Shown: piece by piece, positions 49,875 to 58,208 of the stretch | Numbering within the stretch: position 1 is the first letter of the stretch | Layout: the number at the start of each line of letters is the position of its first letter | Origin: Agromyces hippuratus | Lineage (GTDB): Bacteria > Actinomycetota > Actinomycetes > Actinomycetales > Microbacteriaceae | Direction of reading: 5' to 3' | NCBI RefSeq assembly: GCF_013410355.1 | Contig: NZ_JACCFI010000001.1 | Location: forward strand, 3,410,001-3,474,000 | Length of the DNA: 64,000 nt | Made by a program: the position numbers and the translations under genes | The notes under the pieces: model-generated | The model's database searches: none | What the model was told of the DNA's origin: nothing | The model's input: the letters and a program-made list of their open reading frames with translations, nothing else

Positions 49875-51034
49875 GCGGTGCGGCTTCCTGGGACGGCTGG
49901 GCTGGCGGTGCGGACGGGGATCGCCGAGAGGGCGGCGACCACGAGGCAGATGACGGCGGTCGCGACGAACGTCGCGGACGCGGTGGGATCCTCAGTGAGG
50001 AGCAGGATCGCGGCGGGCACGAAGCTGCCGCCGGCTGCGCCGCAGGCGACGAGCACCCCGGTCGCCTTCGCGGCTTCGTCGTCGTCGAGGCGATCGAGTG
50101 CGAGCCCCACCGTGAGGGCGTAGGTCGGGGCGAGGGCGACGACGGCGACGGCGATCGCGACGAGGCCGAACACCGGGGCGGTCGGCGTGACGACCGCAGC
50201 GACGCCGAGCACCCCGGCGGCGGTGAGCGTGCCGAGGAGCAGGGCGCGACGCGTCGTGACGCCGCCCCGCAGCATCGCCGACGAGGCGAACCGGCCGACG
50301 GCCATGAGCCCCCAGAAGACCGAGGTGCCGAGTGCGGCGGCGGCGGGGTCGACCCGCAGCAGTCCCGCCGGGATCACGGCCGACCACCCGGCGAACACGG
50401 TCTCGACGCCGACGTAGAGGGGGAGCGCGATCGCGAGCGGCAGTAGCGCGAGCACGCTCGCACGACGGAGGCCGCGTCGGCGCTCGCCACGGGCCGGAGC
50501 GGTGCTGCCGCGGGCGCCGGCGAGGAGCGCGACGGCGGCGGCGAACTGCGCGGCGGCGACCACGAGGAGCACCAGCGGTGGCCGCTCGGTGCCCGCGGCC
50601 AGGGCCACGAGGAGGGGCGTGAGCGCCGCGGTGACGGCGACCGTCGCCGTGAGCGCGGTGAGGATGGCGGCGGTCGAGGAGGTCGAAGCGGCCTTCGAGG
50701 CGACGCTCGCGGAGGCCTCGGTGAGTCCGAACCCGAGGCCGGCGAGGGCCGCGAAGGCGATGAAGCCGGGTGCCGTGCCGGCGAGGGCGGCGCCGGTGAG
50801 GGCGACCGCCTGCACGAGGCATCCGATCGCCGCGAGGTGCAGCGCACGCACGCGGCGCAGCACGACGCTCGATGCGAGCACGCCGGCGAGCAGGCCGCCG
50901 AACAGGGCGGGGATGGCGGAGACGACGGATGTCCCGATGCCCTGCTCGACCGAGGGGAGCACCGCCGGGATCACCGCCGCGGTCGCACCGAGTCCGGCGA
51001 ACGCGGCGTAGAGCCCTCGGATCGCCGGGGTCAC
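49871..51034 (-). CDS. MFS transporter
   Basis: 387 aa with about twelve hydrophobic segments, Ala/Val/Leu-rich, beginning VTPAIRGLYAAFAGLGATAA. Residues about 100-125 (GLGFGLTEASASVASKA) and the central charged loop (RGERRRGLRRAS) fit the MFS two-bundle plan. GTG at 51034 overlaps the RpiR stop (GTGA), and its own stop overlaps the D-lactate dehydrogenase start (ATGA), so it is locked into that operon. Possible roles: sugar/amino-sugar or lactate transport, or exporter of a by-product; not resolved. Confidence 0.85.
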   Translation of the reverse strand: MTPAIRGLYAAFAGLGATAAVIPAVLPSVEQGIGTSVVSAIPALFGGLLAGVLASSVVLRRVRALHLAAIGCLVQAVALTGAALAGTAPGFIAFAALAGLGFGLTEASASVASKAASTSSTAAILTALTATVAVTAALTPLLVALAAGTERPPLVLLVVAAAQFAAAVALLAGARGSTAPARGERRRGLRRASVLALLPLAIALPLYVGVETVFAGWSAVIPAGLLRVDPAAAALGTSVFWGLMAVGRFASSAMLRGGVTTRRALLLGTLTAAGVLGVAAVVTPTAPVFGLVAIAVAVVALAPTYALTVGLALDRLDDDEAAKATGVLVACGAAGGSFVPAAILLLTEDPTASATFVATAVICLVVAALSAIPVRTASPAVPGSRTA

Positions 51035-51936
51035 CGGCGAAGCGCGCGGAGGTGGTGCACTGCCGCGTAGGTGTTGCGGATCGCCTCCATCGACTGGTCG
51101 TAGCTGGCCTGGGCGACGCCGATGAAGACGCAGTCGACGACCATGAGCTGTGCGATGCGGCTGCCGAGCGCACCCGAGCGGAACCCGGTCTCGCGGGCGG
51201 CGGTGGTGAGCACGATGTCGGCCTGCTCGGCGAGCGGGGAGTGATCGTGATTGGTGATCGCGATCGTCGTGGCGCCCGCGGCGCGTGCGATCGCGAGGAA
51301 CTCGACCGTGTCGACGGTGCCGCCGCTGTGCGAGACGGCGATCGCCACGGTGCCGGGGCGGAGCGTCGCCGCCGAGGTCCAGGCGGCGTGCGGGTCGGAC
51401 CAGTTGAGCGCAGTGCGGCCGATGCGGGTGAGCTTCTGCTGCAGGTCGAGGCCGACGAACGAGCTCGCGCCCACGCCGAAGATGTCGACGCGCGGGGTCG
51501 CCCCGACCGCGTCGACGGCAGCCTGCAAGGCGTCGATGTCGAGCACCTTCGCCGTGTCGGCGATCGAGAGGGTCTCGGCCATCGAGACCTTCGCCACGAT
51601 GTCGTCGAGAGTGTCGTCGCGGTCGATGTCGCCCGAGATCTCGGGCAGCCCAGCGGTCTCGAACGTCTCGCGCGCGACGTCGCGGAGCACGTCCATGCGG
51701 AGGGCCTTGAAGTGCTCGTAGCCCATGCGCTTGCAGAAGCGCACGACCGAGGTGGTCGAGGTGTCGCAGCGCGCGGCGAGCTCGGCGATCGAGAGCTCGG
51801 CGATGAGCGCGGGCTCGGAGACGAACAGCGAGGCGATGCGCTGCTCGCTCGGGCGCAGCTCGGGCAGGATCGCCCGGATGCGCACGAGCACGGGGCGCTG
51901 GCCGGGCTCGTCGGCCCTGGGCTCGTGGGTGGGCAT
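51031..51936 (-). CDS. RpiR/MurR-type SIS-domain transcriptional regulator
   Basis: 301 aa. N-terminal RpiR helix-turn-helix (about 15-90; LRPSEQRIASLFVSEP, AARCDTSTTSVVRFCKRMGY) and a C-terminal SIS sugar-phosphate-binding domain (about 125-270; DIFGVGASSFVGLDLQQKL, AVSHSGGTVDTVEFLAIAR). The family includes MurR, which senses MurNAc-6-phosphate. ATG at 51936 is preceded by GGAGAG; the longer GTG start is not. Divergent from the importer-murQ-anmK operon and cotranscribed with the MFS and D-lactate dehydrogenase genes, so it probably controls both arms in response to MurNAc-6-P. Confidence 0.92.
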   Translation of the reverse strand: MPTHEPRADEPGQRPVLVRIRAILPELRPSEQRIASLFVSEPALIAELSIAELAARCDTSTTSVVRFCKRMGYEHFKALRMDVLRDVARETFETAGLPEISGDIDRDDTLDDIVAKVSMAETLSIADTAKVLDIDALQAAVDAVGATPRVDIFGVGASSFVGLDLQQKLTRIGRTALNWSDPHAAWTSAATLRPGTVAIAVSHSGGTVDTVEFLAIARAAGATTIAITNHDHSPLAEQADIVLTTAARETGFRSGALGSRIAQLMVVDCVFIGVAQASYDQSMEAIRNTYAAVHHLRALRR

Positions 51937-51991
51937 CAGCTCTCCTCGTCGACGACACTCGATGCCCCATCGGGGCGGTGACACCACCCTA

Positions 51992-52030
51992 GAAGAAATT
52001 TTGTTACATGCCTAGCTGATGTGATGTACT
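51992..52030. promoter_or_regulatory. Divergent control region of the muropeptide island
   Basis: For the rightward operon TTGTTA (52001-52006) and TGTACT (52025-52030) are 18 nt apart, a fair promoter. The AT-rich GAAATTTTGTTAC (51995-52007) overlaps the -35 and is loosely palindromic (GAAA...TTAC), resembling RpiR-family sites. It separates the regulator (start 51936) from the binding-protein gene (start 52126). Confidence 0.5.
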
Positions 52031-52125
52031 TTTGTGACCCACTGAGATCATCGATGCTCTTCGACCCGGCGCCCACAGCGCAGTACCACCCGGACGAGGC
52101 AGCACCTAGCCCTGAGGAGTTCCCC

Positions 52126-53676
52126 ATGAACGGAGGCAACCGCGGTGCACGCGGCGCCCTCGCAGCGGTCGGCCTGGCAGCGGCCGTCGCTCTGACGATC
52201 ACCGGCTGCAGCTCGGCGAAGCCCGCGCCCACTGAAGCAGGTGCGGCAGGCGGCTCGCTCGTCGTCGGCGTCACGAGCGACCCCGACACGCTGTTCCCCT
52301 GGAAGGCCACGCAGTTCCAGGCCGTCAACGTGCTGCAGAACCTGTACGGCACGCTGACCGAGTTCGACGCCGACCTCAACGTCGTGCCCGGCCTCGCCGA
52401 GTCGTGGGAGGCGTCGGAGGACGGCCTCACCGTGACCTTCAAGCTGCGCGAGGGCGTCACCTTCGCCGACGGCTCCACCTTCGGCTCCGAAGACGTGAAG
52501 TTCTCGCTCGAGGCCATCGCGGCCGAAGCCACCGCAGCCGTCGCGAGCACCTCGCTCGCGTCGGTCGCCGGCATCGAGACGCCCGACGAGCAGACCGTCG
52601 TGCTGACGTTGAGCGCGCCCGATGCCGCCCTGCCGGCGAACCTCGCCGTCATCAACATGGCGATGCTCTCCTCCGACGACACCGAGGCCGAGCTGAACAC
52701 CACGCCGAACGGCACGGGGCCGTTCGTGCTCGAGGACCGCAAGGCCAGCCAGTCGCTGACGCTCGCCAAGAACGACGCCTACTGGGGCGACGCCGCGAAG
52801 CTCGACACCGTCGAGTTCCGCGTCATCCCCGACGAGTCCTCGATCGTCTCGGCCATGCAGTCGGGCAACGTGCAGCTCGCGGTCTTCGACGACCCGCTCG
52901 TCGCGCAGACCGCCGAGAGCGGCACGGTCACCGTCGAGAAGACGCCCCAGCTGAGCTACCACGCGCTGCAGCTGAACGCCCGTCGCGGCGACCTCGCCGA
53001 CGTCAACGTGCGTCTCGCGATCCAGTGCGCCGTCGACCGCCAGGAGGTGCTCGACACCGCCGCCCTCGGCGAGGGCGAGGTGACCGGCCCGATCACGTCG
53101 CCGGCGTACCGCTCCGACCCCGACGCCCGCCCCTGCCCCGAGCGCGACCTCGACGAGGCCGCGAAGTACCTCGACAAGGCCGGCAAGTCCGACGGCGTGA
53201 CGATCAAGACGATCGTCTCGCAGGGCGAGTACGCGACGAGCGTCAACGAGGCGCAGAACCTCAAGGCCCAGCTGGCCGAGGCGAACATCACCCTCGAACT
53301 CGAGGTGCTCGAGTCGGGCGCCTTCGTCGACCGCTGGATCGCCGCCGACTTCGACGCGGCCGTCGCCCTGAACGGCGGACGCCCCGACCCCGACGGCATG
53401 TACGGCCGCTACTTCACGAGCACGGGCAACCTGAACCAGGTCGCCGGGTACAGCTCGCCCGAGCTCGACGCGCTGTTCGCCGAGGGCAAGCAGAGCTCCG
53501 ACCCCGATGAGCGCAAGGACATCTACGCGCAGATCTCGGAGAACCTCGAAGACAACGCCGCGTGGATCTGGCTCTTCACGAGTTACTCCTACACCGCGGC
53601 CTCGTCCGAGGTGCAGGGCTTCACGCCCATGGCCAACGGTTCGCTGCAGTACCTCCGCACCACGACGGTCAACTAA
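52126..53676 (+). CDS. Family-5 ABC substrate-binding lipoprotein (Dpp/Opp/MppA-type)
   Basis: 516 aa. Lipoprotein signal: hydrophobic core ending in the lipobox ITGC with Cys28. The mature part follows family 5 (GLAESWEASEDGLTVTFKLR, NGTGPFVLEDRK, AIQCAVDRQEVLDTAA, GGRPDPDGMYGRYF). Such proteins bind peptides, and some (MppA) bind murein tripeptide; with murQ and anmK in the same operon a muropeptide or anhydro-MurNAc ligand is likely (inference). ATG at 52126 with GAGGAG 6 nt upstream; the longer in-frame start at 52021 would add a non-signal extension. Confidence 0.92.
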   Translation: MNGGNRGARGALAAVGLAAAVALTITGCSSAKPAPTEAGAAGGSLVVGVTSDPDTLFPWKATQFQAVNVLQNLYGTLTEFDADLNVVPGLAESWEASEDGLTVTFKLREGVTFADGSTFGSEDVKFSLEAIAAEATAAVASTSLASVAGIETPDEQTVVLTLSAPDAALPANLAVINMAMLSSDDTEAELNTTPNGTGPFVLEDRKASQSLTLAKNDAYWGDAAKLDTVEFRVIPDESSIVSAMQSGNVQLAVFDDPLVAQTAESGTVTVEKTPQLSYHALQLNARRGDLADVNVRLAIQCAVDRQEVLDTAALGEGEVTGPITSPAYRSDPDARPCPERDLDEAAKYLDKAGKSDGVTIKTIVSQGEYATSVNEAQNLKAQLAEANITLELEVLESGAFVDRWIAADFDAAVALNGGRPDPDGMYGRYFTSTGNLNQVAGYSSPELDALFAEGKQSSDPDERKDIYAQISENLEDNAAWIWLFTSYSYTAASSEVQGFTPMANGSLQYLRTTTVN

Positions 53677-53680
53677 GACC

Positions 53681-53722
53681 CCGAACGGCGCGGCGTCCCC
53701 ACACATGCGCCGCGCCGTTCGG
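53681..53722 (+). other. Strong intercistronic hairpin after the binding-protein gene
   Basis: Perfect 15-bp arms: CCGAACGGCGCGGCG (53681-53695) and CGCCGCGCCGTTCGG (53708-53722), 12-nt loop, no U-tract. It begins 5 nt after the stop and ends 18 nt before the permease start. As at 13721-13750, it should favour the binding-protein message over the permease part. Confidence 0.75.
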
Positions 53723-53740
53723 CACAACCCACGGAAGACC

Positions 53741-54712
53741 ATGCTTCGACGACTCTTCAGGAACCCGGTGCTCCGGCGCATCCTCGCCGCACTGGCGACG
53801 CTGCTCGGCGTGGCCGTGTTCGTCTTCATCATGTTGCGGGCGATCCCCGGCAACCAGATCACGGCCGGCCTCGGCACCGAGGCCGCGGCCCTCACGCCCG
53901 CACAGCAACAGCAGCTCGAGGCGTACTACGGTCTCGACCAGCCGCTCATCGCGCAGTTCTTCAGCTGGCTCGGCAACATCTTCACCGGCAATCTCGGCTT
54001 CTCGGCCCGTGCGCAGCAGAGCGTGCTCGAACTGACGGCGCAGTCGCTGCCCGTCACGATCGAGCTGGCGATCTTCTCGATCGTGCTCGCGCTGCTCATC
54101 GGCATCCCGCTCGGCATGCTCTCGGCATCGCGGCCCGACTCTCCCCGTGACGCCTTCGGACAGGTCGTCGGCCTCGCCGGTCTCTCGATCCCCGCGTTCC
54201 TGCTCGCGACGACGCTGCTCGCCGTGCTCGCCTCGAGCTTCGGGTACAACCCCAACGGCGAGGGCTACGCGTACTTCGTCGACAACCCCTGGCTGAACCT
54301 GCAGCAGATGCTGCTGCCCTCGATCGTGCTCGGCTTCGGCATCGCGGCCCCCATCATGCGCACCACGCGCACCGCCGTGCTCGAGATCCGCTCGAACGAC
54401 TTCATCCGCACGGCGAAGGCGAAGGGCGTTCCGCCTCGCCGTCTCCAGGCCAAGCACGTGCTCGGCAACGCACTCGTGCCGATCGTCACGATGACGGGCC
54501 TGCAGTTCGGCTACCTGCTCGGCGGCGCCGTGGTGGTCGAGCAGATCTTCTCGCTGCCGGGCATCGGCCGCCAGGTGCTGCTCGGCATCCAGCAGAAGGA
54601 GTACGCACTCGTGCAGAGCACCGTGCTGATCATCGCGCTCTCGTTCGTGATCGTGAACCTGCTGACCGATGTGCTCTACCGCATGATCGACCCGAGGGTG
54701 CGTGCCGCATGA
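53741..54712 (+). CDS. Dpp/Opp-type ABC permease (DppB-like)
   Basis: 323 aa. One N-terminal helix, an extracytoplasmic loop with AYYGLDQPLIAQFFSWLGN and GNLGFSARAQQSV, then five helices with the coupling loop EIRSNDFIRTAKAKGVPPRR and the closing GIGRQVLLGIQQKEYALVQ. ATG at 53741 follows ACGGAAG. Next gene overlaps by 4 nt (ATGA). Component of the importer with the lipoprotein at 52126 and the double ATPase at 59330. Confidence 0.92.
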   Translation: MLRRLFRNPVLRRILAALATLLGVAVFVFIMLRAIPGNQITAGLGTEAAALTPAQQQQLEAYYGLDQPLIAQFFSWLGNIFTGNLGFSARAQQSVLELTAQSLPVTIELAIFSIVLALLIGIPLGMLSASRPDSPRDAFGQVVGLAGLSIPAFLLATTLLAVLASSFGYNPNGEGYAYFVDNPWLNLQQMLLPSIVLGFGIAAPIMRTTRTAVLEIRSNDFIRTAKAKGVPPRRLQAKHVLGNALVPIVTMTGLQFGYLLGGAVVVEQIFSLPGIGRQVLLGIQQKEYALVQSTVLIIALSFVIVNLLTDVLYRMIDPRVRAA

Positions 54713-55596
54713 CCGACATCACCCAGACCGCGACCCTCGCTCCCGGCGGCGGGCGGACCATGGAGCGCGTTCGCCTCCTGCTCCGCAGCCGGAGCGGCCT
54801 CGTCGGCCTCATCATCGTCATCGTGCTGGGCGTGCTCAGCCTGCTCTCGGCGTTCGGCCTGCTGCCCTACGACCCGATCGCGCAGGACCCGCCGGCCCGA
54901 CTGCAGCCGCCGTCGGCCGAGCACTGGTTCGGCACCGACCAGTTCGGCCGCGACGTCTTCTCGCGCGTCGCAGCGGGCGTCGCCAACTCGGCGCTCATCT
55001 CGCTCGTCGCGGTGGCGTTCGCCACGCTCGTCGGCACCTTCTGCGGTCTCGTCGCCGGGTTCTACCGCGGCGTCTCCGACGGGGTGATCTCGGGCGTGAC
55101 GAACGTGTTGTTCGCCTTCCCGCCGCTGCTCCTCGCGCTGTCGCTCGCCTCGGTCTTCGACCGCAACTGGTTCACGATCGCCGTGGCCATCGCGATCGTC
55201 TACGTGCCGATCTTCATCCGCGTGACCCGCGGGCCGGTGCTCTCGCTCCGCGAGATCGAGTACGTGAAGGCCGCGACGAGCACAGGCCAGAGCCGCTCGA
55301 TGGTGATGTTCCGCCATGTGCTGCCGAACATCACCTCGATCATCATCGTGCAGGTCACGCTCTCGCTCTCGTGGGCCGTGCTGACCGAGGCCTCGCTGAG
55401 CTTCCTCGGCCTCGGCACCCCGCCGCCGGCCCCGTCGCTCGGCTCCATGATCTTCGAGGCGCGCACCCTCATCGGCATCGCGCCGTGGACCATGATCGCG
55501 CCCGGCGCGGTCGTCGTCCTCCTCGTCGTTGGACTCAACCTCCTCGGAGACGGTCTGCGCGACGCACTCGACCCCAGAAACAGAGGAAAGAAATGA
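54709..55596 (+). CDS. Dpp/Opp-type ABC permease (DppC-like)
   Basis: 295 aa. DppC features: N-terminal tail and helix, HWFGTDQFGRDVFSRVAAGV, a coupling loop (EIEYVKAATSTGQSRSMVMF) and SFLGLGTPPPAPSLGSMIF. Start overlaps the DppB-like stop (ATGA). Its stop in turn overlaps the murQ start (ATGA), directly coupling translation of the permease and the first enzyme of MurNAc-6-P breakdown. C-terminus is a basic tail. Confidence 0.92.
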   Translation: MTDITQTATLAPGGGRTMERVRLLLRSRSGLVGLIIVIVLGVLSLLSAFGLLPYDPIAQDPPARLQPPSAEHWFGTDQFGRDVFSRVAAGVANSALISLVAVAFATLVGTFCGLVAGFYRGVSDGVISGVTNVLFAFPPLLLALSLASVFDRNWFTIAVAIAIVYVPIFIRVTRGPVLSLREIEYVKAATSTGQSRSMVMFRHVLPNITSIIIVQVTLSLSWAVLTEASLSFLGLGTPPPAPSLGSMIFEARTLIGIAPWTMIAPGAVVVLLVVGLNLLGDGLRDALDPRNRGKK

Positions 55597-56504
55597 GCAC
55601 GCTCGACGACGACCTGGCGAACCTCGCCACCGAGGCGAGCAACCCGCGCTACGCGGAGCTCGACCGCATGAGCGTCGCGGAGATCGCCGCGGCCATGAAC
55701 GAGGCCGACGCCACCGTGCCCGGCGCCGTCAGCCGCGCCCTGCCGCAGATCGTTCCGGCGATCGAGGCCGCGAGCGAGCGGATGTCGCGAGGCGGGCGCC
55801 TCGTCTACGTCGGTGCCGGCACGCCCGGCCGCATCGCCGTGGTCGACGCCTCGGAGTGCCCGCCCACGTTCAGCACGCCGCCCGAGCTGGTCTTCGCGAT
55901 CATGGCCGGCGGCGCCTCCGCCATCGTCACCCCCACCGAGGGCGCTGAAGACGACGCCGACGCCGGCTCCGCCGCGATCGACGAGGCGGGGATCGGACCG
56001 CTCGACACGGTCATCGGCATCGCCTCGAGCGGCCGCACGCCCTACGTGATCGCGGCCATCGAGCGCGCTCGTGCGCTCGGCGCCCTCACGGTCGGCCTCT
56101 CGTGCAACGTCGACACGGCGCTGAGCGCGGCCGCCGAGTTCCCGATCGAGGTGGCGGTCGGCCCCGAGGTGCTGACGGGCTCGACGCGGCTGAAGGCCGG
56201 CACGGCGCAGAAGCTCGTGCTCAACATGTTCTCGACGATCGTGATGGTGCAGCAGGGCAAGACCTACGGCAGTTTCATGGTCGACCTGAAGCCGACGAAC
56301 CACAAGCTCCGCGACCGTGCGGTGCGCATGGTGGCCGAGATCGCCGGGGTGCCGCGCGATGAGGCCGAGGCCACGCTCGAGGGCAACGACTACGACGTGA
56401 AGACCTCGGTGCTGGTGCTCGCCCGCGGCCTCTCGCAGGCCGAGGCCGAGGCGCGCCTGGCGGTCGCGGGCGGCAGGCTCCGACCCGCGATGGAAGGTGC
56501 ATGA
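55593..56504 (+). CDS. murQ: N-acetylmuramic acid 6-phosphate etherase
   Basis: 303 aa cytoplasmic SIS-domain lyase that cleaves the D-lactyl ether of MurNAc-6-phosphate, giving GlcNAc-6-phosphate and D-lactate. Diagnostic stretches: YVGAGTPGRIAVVDASECPP with the catalytic Glu88, TPTEGAEDDADAG, GIASSGRTPYV and TRLKAGTAQKLVLNMFST. The C-terminal UBA-like helices follow. ATG at 55593 after AGAGGAAAG, overlapping the permease stop. Works with AnmK next door; D-lactate could pass to the dehydrogenase at 47007. GlcNAc-6-P deacetylase is not in the window. Confidence 0.96.
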   Translation: MSTLDDDLANLATEASNPRYAELDRMSVAEIAAAMNEADATVPGAVSRALPQIVPAIEAASERMSRGGRLVYVGAGTPGRIAVVDASECPPTFSTPPELVFAIMAGGASAIVTPTEGAEDDADAGSAAIDEAGIGPLDTVIGIASSGRTPYVIAAIERARALGALTVGLSCNVDTALSAAAEFPIEVAVGPEVLTGSTRLKAGTAQKLVLNMFSTIVMVQQGKTYGSFMVDLKPTNHKLRDRAVRMVAEIAGVPRDEAEATLEGNDYDVKTSVLVLARGLSQAEAEARLAVAGGRLRPAMEGA

Positions 56505-57670
56505 TGCGCGTTCTCGGCATGATCTCCGGCACCTCGCACGACGGCATCGACGTCGCCGTCGTCGAGTTCACCGAACGCGACGGCGTGCTCTCGGGGCGCG
56601 TGCTCCACGACGCCACCACCCCCTACGCGCCGGCCCTGCGCGAGCGGCTGATCGCCGCCCTGCCTCCCGCGCCGACGACGCTCGCCGAGATCTGCGAGCT
56701 CGACACGCTGATCGGCCAGGCCTTCGCCGACGCCGCGCTCGCCGCGCGCGACGCGGTCGGCGGGGTCGACGCGGTCACCTCGCACGGCCAGACCGTCTAC
56801 CACTGGGTCGACGGCGCGCACGCGCTCGGCACGCTCCAGATCGGCCAGCCCGCGTGGATCGCCGAGCTGCTCGGCGTTCCGGTGGTCTCCGACGTGCGCA
56901 TCCGCGACATCGTCGCCGGCGGCCACGGCGCTCCGCTCGTCTCCTTCCTCGACGAACTGCTGCTGCGCGACCGCTCGGGCGTCTCGGCCGCGCTGAACCT
57001 CGGCGGCATCTCGAACATGACCGTCGTCGGCGAGGACGCGCTCGTCGCCTACGACATCGGACCGTCGAACGCGCTCGTCGACGCCGTCGTCGTCGACGAG
57101 GGCCTGAACGACCTCGGCTACGACGACGACGCCCGCATCGCGTCGACCGGCACCGTCGACGAGGAACTCCTGGCGTTGCTGCTCGCCGACCCGTACTACG
57201 CGCTGACGGCGCCGAAGAGCACGGGCAAGGAGCACTTCCACCTCGCCTATGTGCGCGACGCCGAGGCCCGCCTCGGTCGTTCGATCGAGGTCGACGATCT
57301 CGTGCGCACGCTCACCGAGCTCACGGTGCAGACGGTCGCCCGCGACGTGCGGGCGGCGGGCATCGGCTTCCTCGCGGCCTCGGGCGGCGGATGCCGCAAT
57401 CCGCTGATCCTCGACGGGCTCCGCGCCGCGCTGCCCGAGGTCGAGGTCGTGCTCGCCGACGAGCTCGGCGCGCCGGCCGACAGCAAGGAGGCCATCGCCT
57501 TCGCGCTCATCGGCTGGTGCACCCTGCACGGCATCCCGGCGACGGTTCCGGGCGGCACCGGGGCTAGCGCGCCGCGCATCCTCGGCACCATCACGCCCGG
57601 TGACGGCCCGCTCGTGCTGCCGCAGCCGGTCGACGGCCTGCGTTCGCTGGTGCTCGAGGCGGGTCGCTGA
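56501..57670 (+). CDS. anmK: Anhydro-N-acetylmuramic acid kinase
   Basis: 389 aa kinase that opens 1,6-anhydro-MurNAc and phosphorylates it to MurNAc-6-phosphate, the MurQ substrate. Seen: GMISGTSHDGIDVAVVEF, SHGQTVYHW, LQIGQPAWIAELLGVPVVSD, the GGHGAPLVSFLDELL loop, LNLGGISNMTV, YDIGPSNALVD (usual FDTGPGN), KSTGKEHFH and ASGGGCRNPLI. The ATG at 56501 overlaps murQ (ATGA); a second ATG directly follows. Presence implies that anhydro-sugars, products of lytic transglycosylases, are the incoming form. Confidence 0.95.
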   Translation: MMRVLGMISGTSHDGIDVAVVEFTERDGVLSGRVLHDATTPYAPALRERLIAALPPAPTTLAEICELDTLIGQAFADAALAARDAVGGVDAVTSHGQTVYHWVDGAHALGTLQIGQPAWIAELLGVPVVSDVRIRDIVAGGHGAPLVSFLDELLLRDRSGVSAALNLGGISNMTVVGEDALVAYDIGPSNALVDAVVVDEGLNDLGYDDDARIASTGTVDEELLALLLADPYYALTAPKSTGKEHFHLAYVRDAEARLGRSIEVDDLVRTLTELTVQTVARDVRAAGIGFLAASGGGCRNPLILDGLRAALPEVEVVLADELGAPADSKEAIAFALIGWCTLHGIPATVPGGTGASAPRILGTITPGDGPLVLPQPVDGLRSLVLEAGR

Positions 57671-57673
57671 ACG

Positions 57674-58171
57674 ATGTCCGTGACGCTTCGCCCCGCGACG
57701 AGCGACGACCGCGACGCGATCGTCGCCGTCTTCCTCGCCTGCTGGCGAGAGAGCTACGTCGGCGTGCTGCCGGCCGTCGCGATCGAGGCGATGACGGATG
57801 ACCGTGCGCAGGCGCTCTGGCGACGGGTGCTGGCCTCGACCGAGGGCACGGTGTTCGTCGCCGAGCACGACGGCCTCGTGCAGGGGGTCACCCGCTTCGC
57901 GCCCGAGGGCGACGGCGGTGCGGTGCATTCGCTCTACGTCTCGCCCGATGCCCGCGGTCTCGGCCTCGGCACGCGCCTGCTCGACGCCGCCTACGACTCG
58001 CTCAGCGAGCGCGGCGCGGCATCGGTCGCGCTGTGGGTCTTCGCCGCGAACGCGCCGTCGATCGCGTTCTACCGGGGCCGCGGCTGGCTGCCCGACGGGG
58101 GAGCGCGCACGCAGGCCGAGTTCGGCGAGCCGGAGCTCCGCCTCCGCCGTGGTGGACGGAGGCCGGCATGA
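57674..58171 (+). CDS. GNAT-family N-acetyltransferase
   Basis: 165 aa. GCN5-related fold: TLRPATSDDRDAIVAVFLAC at the start, acetyl-CoA pyrophosphate loop SPDARGLGLGTRLL (about 95-108), and AANAPSIAFYRGRGW near the end. Starts 4 nt after the anmK stop, in the same operon. Acceptor unknown; amino-sugar or peptide amines derived from the imported material are conceivable. Single-domain, cytoplasmic. Confidence 0.9.
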   Translation: MSVTLRPATSDDRDAIVAVFLACWRESYVGVLPAVAIEAMTDDRAQALWRRVLASTEGTVFVAEHDGLVQGVTRFAPEGDGGAVHSLYVSPDARGLGLGTRLLDAAYDSLSERGAASVALWVFAANAPSIAFYRGRGWLPDGGARTQAEFGEPELRLRRGGRRPA

Positions 58172-58208
58172 TCCGGCTCGCCGGACTCAGCGCGCACGAG
58201 GCGGCCTC

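Noticed and set aside
46686..50123. 1145-codon open frame on the plus strand
   Set aside because: Runs antisense across the D-lactate dehydrogenase-like and MFS genes and into other reading frames; composition is non-protein-like.
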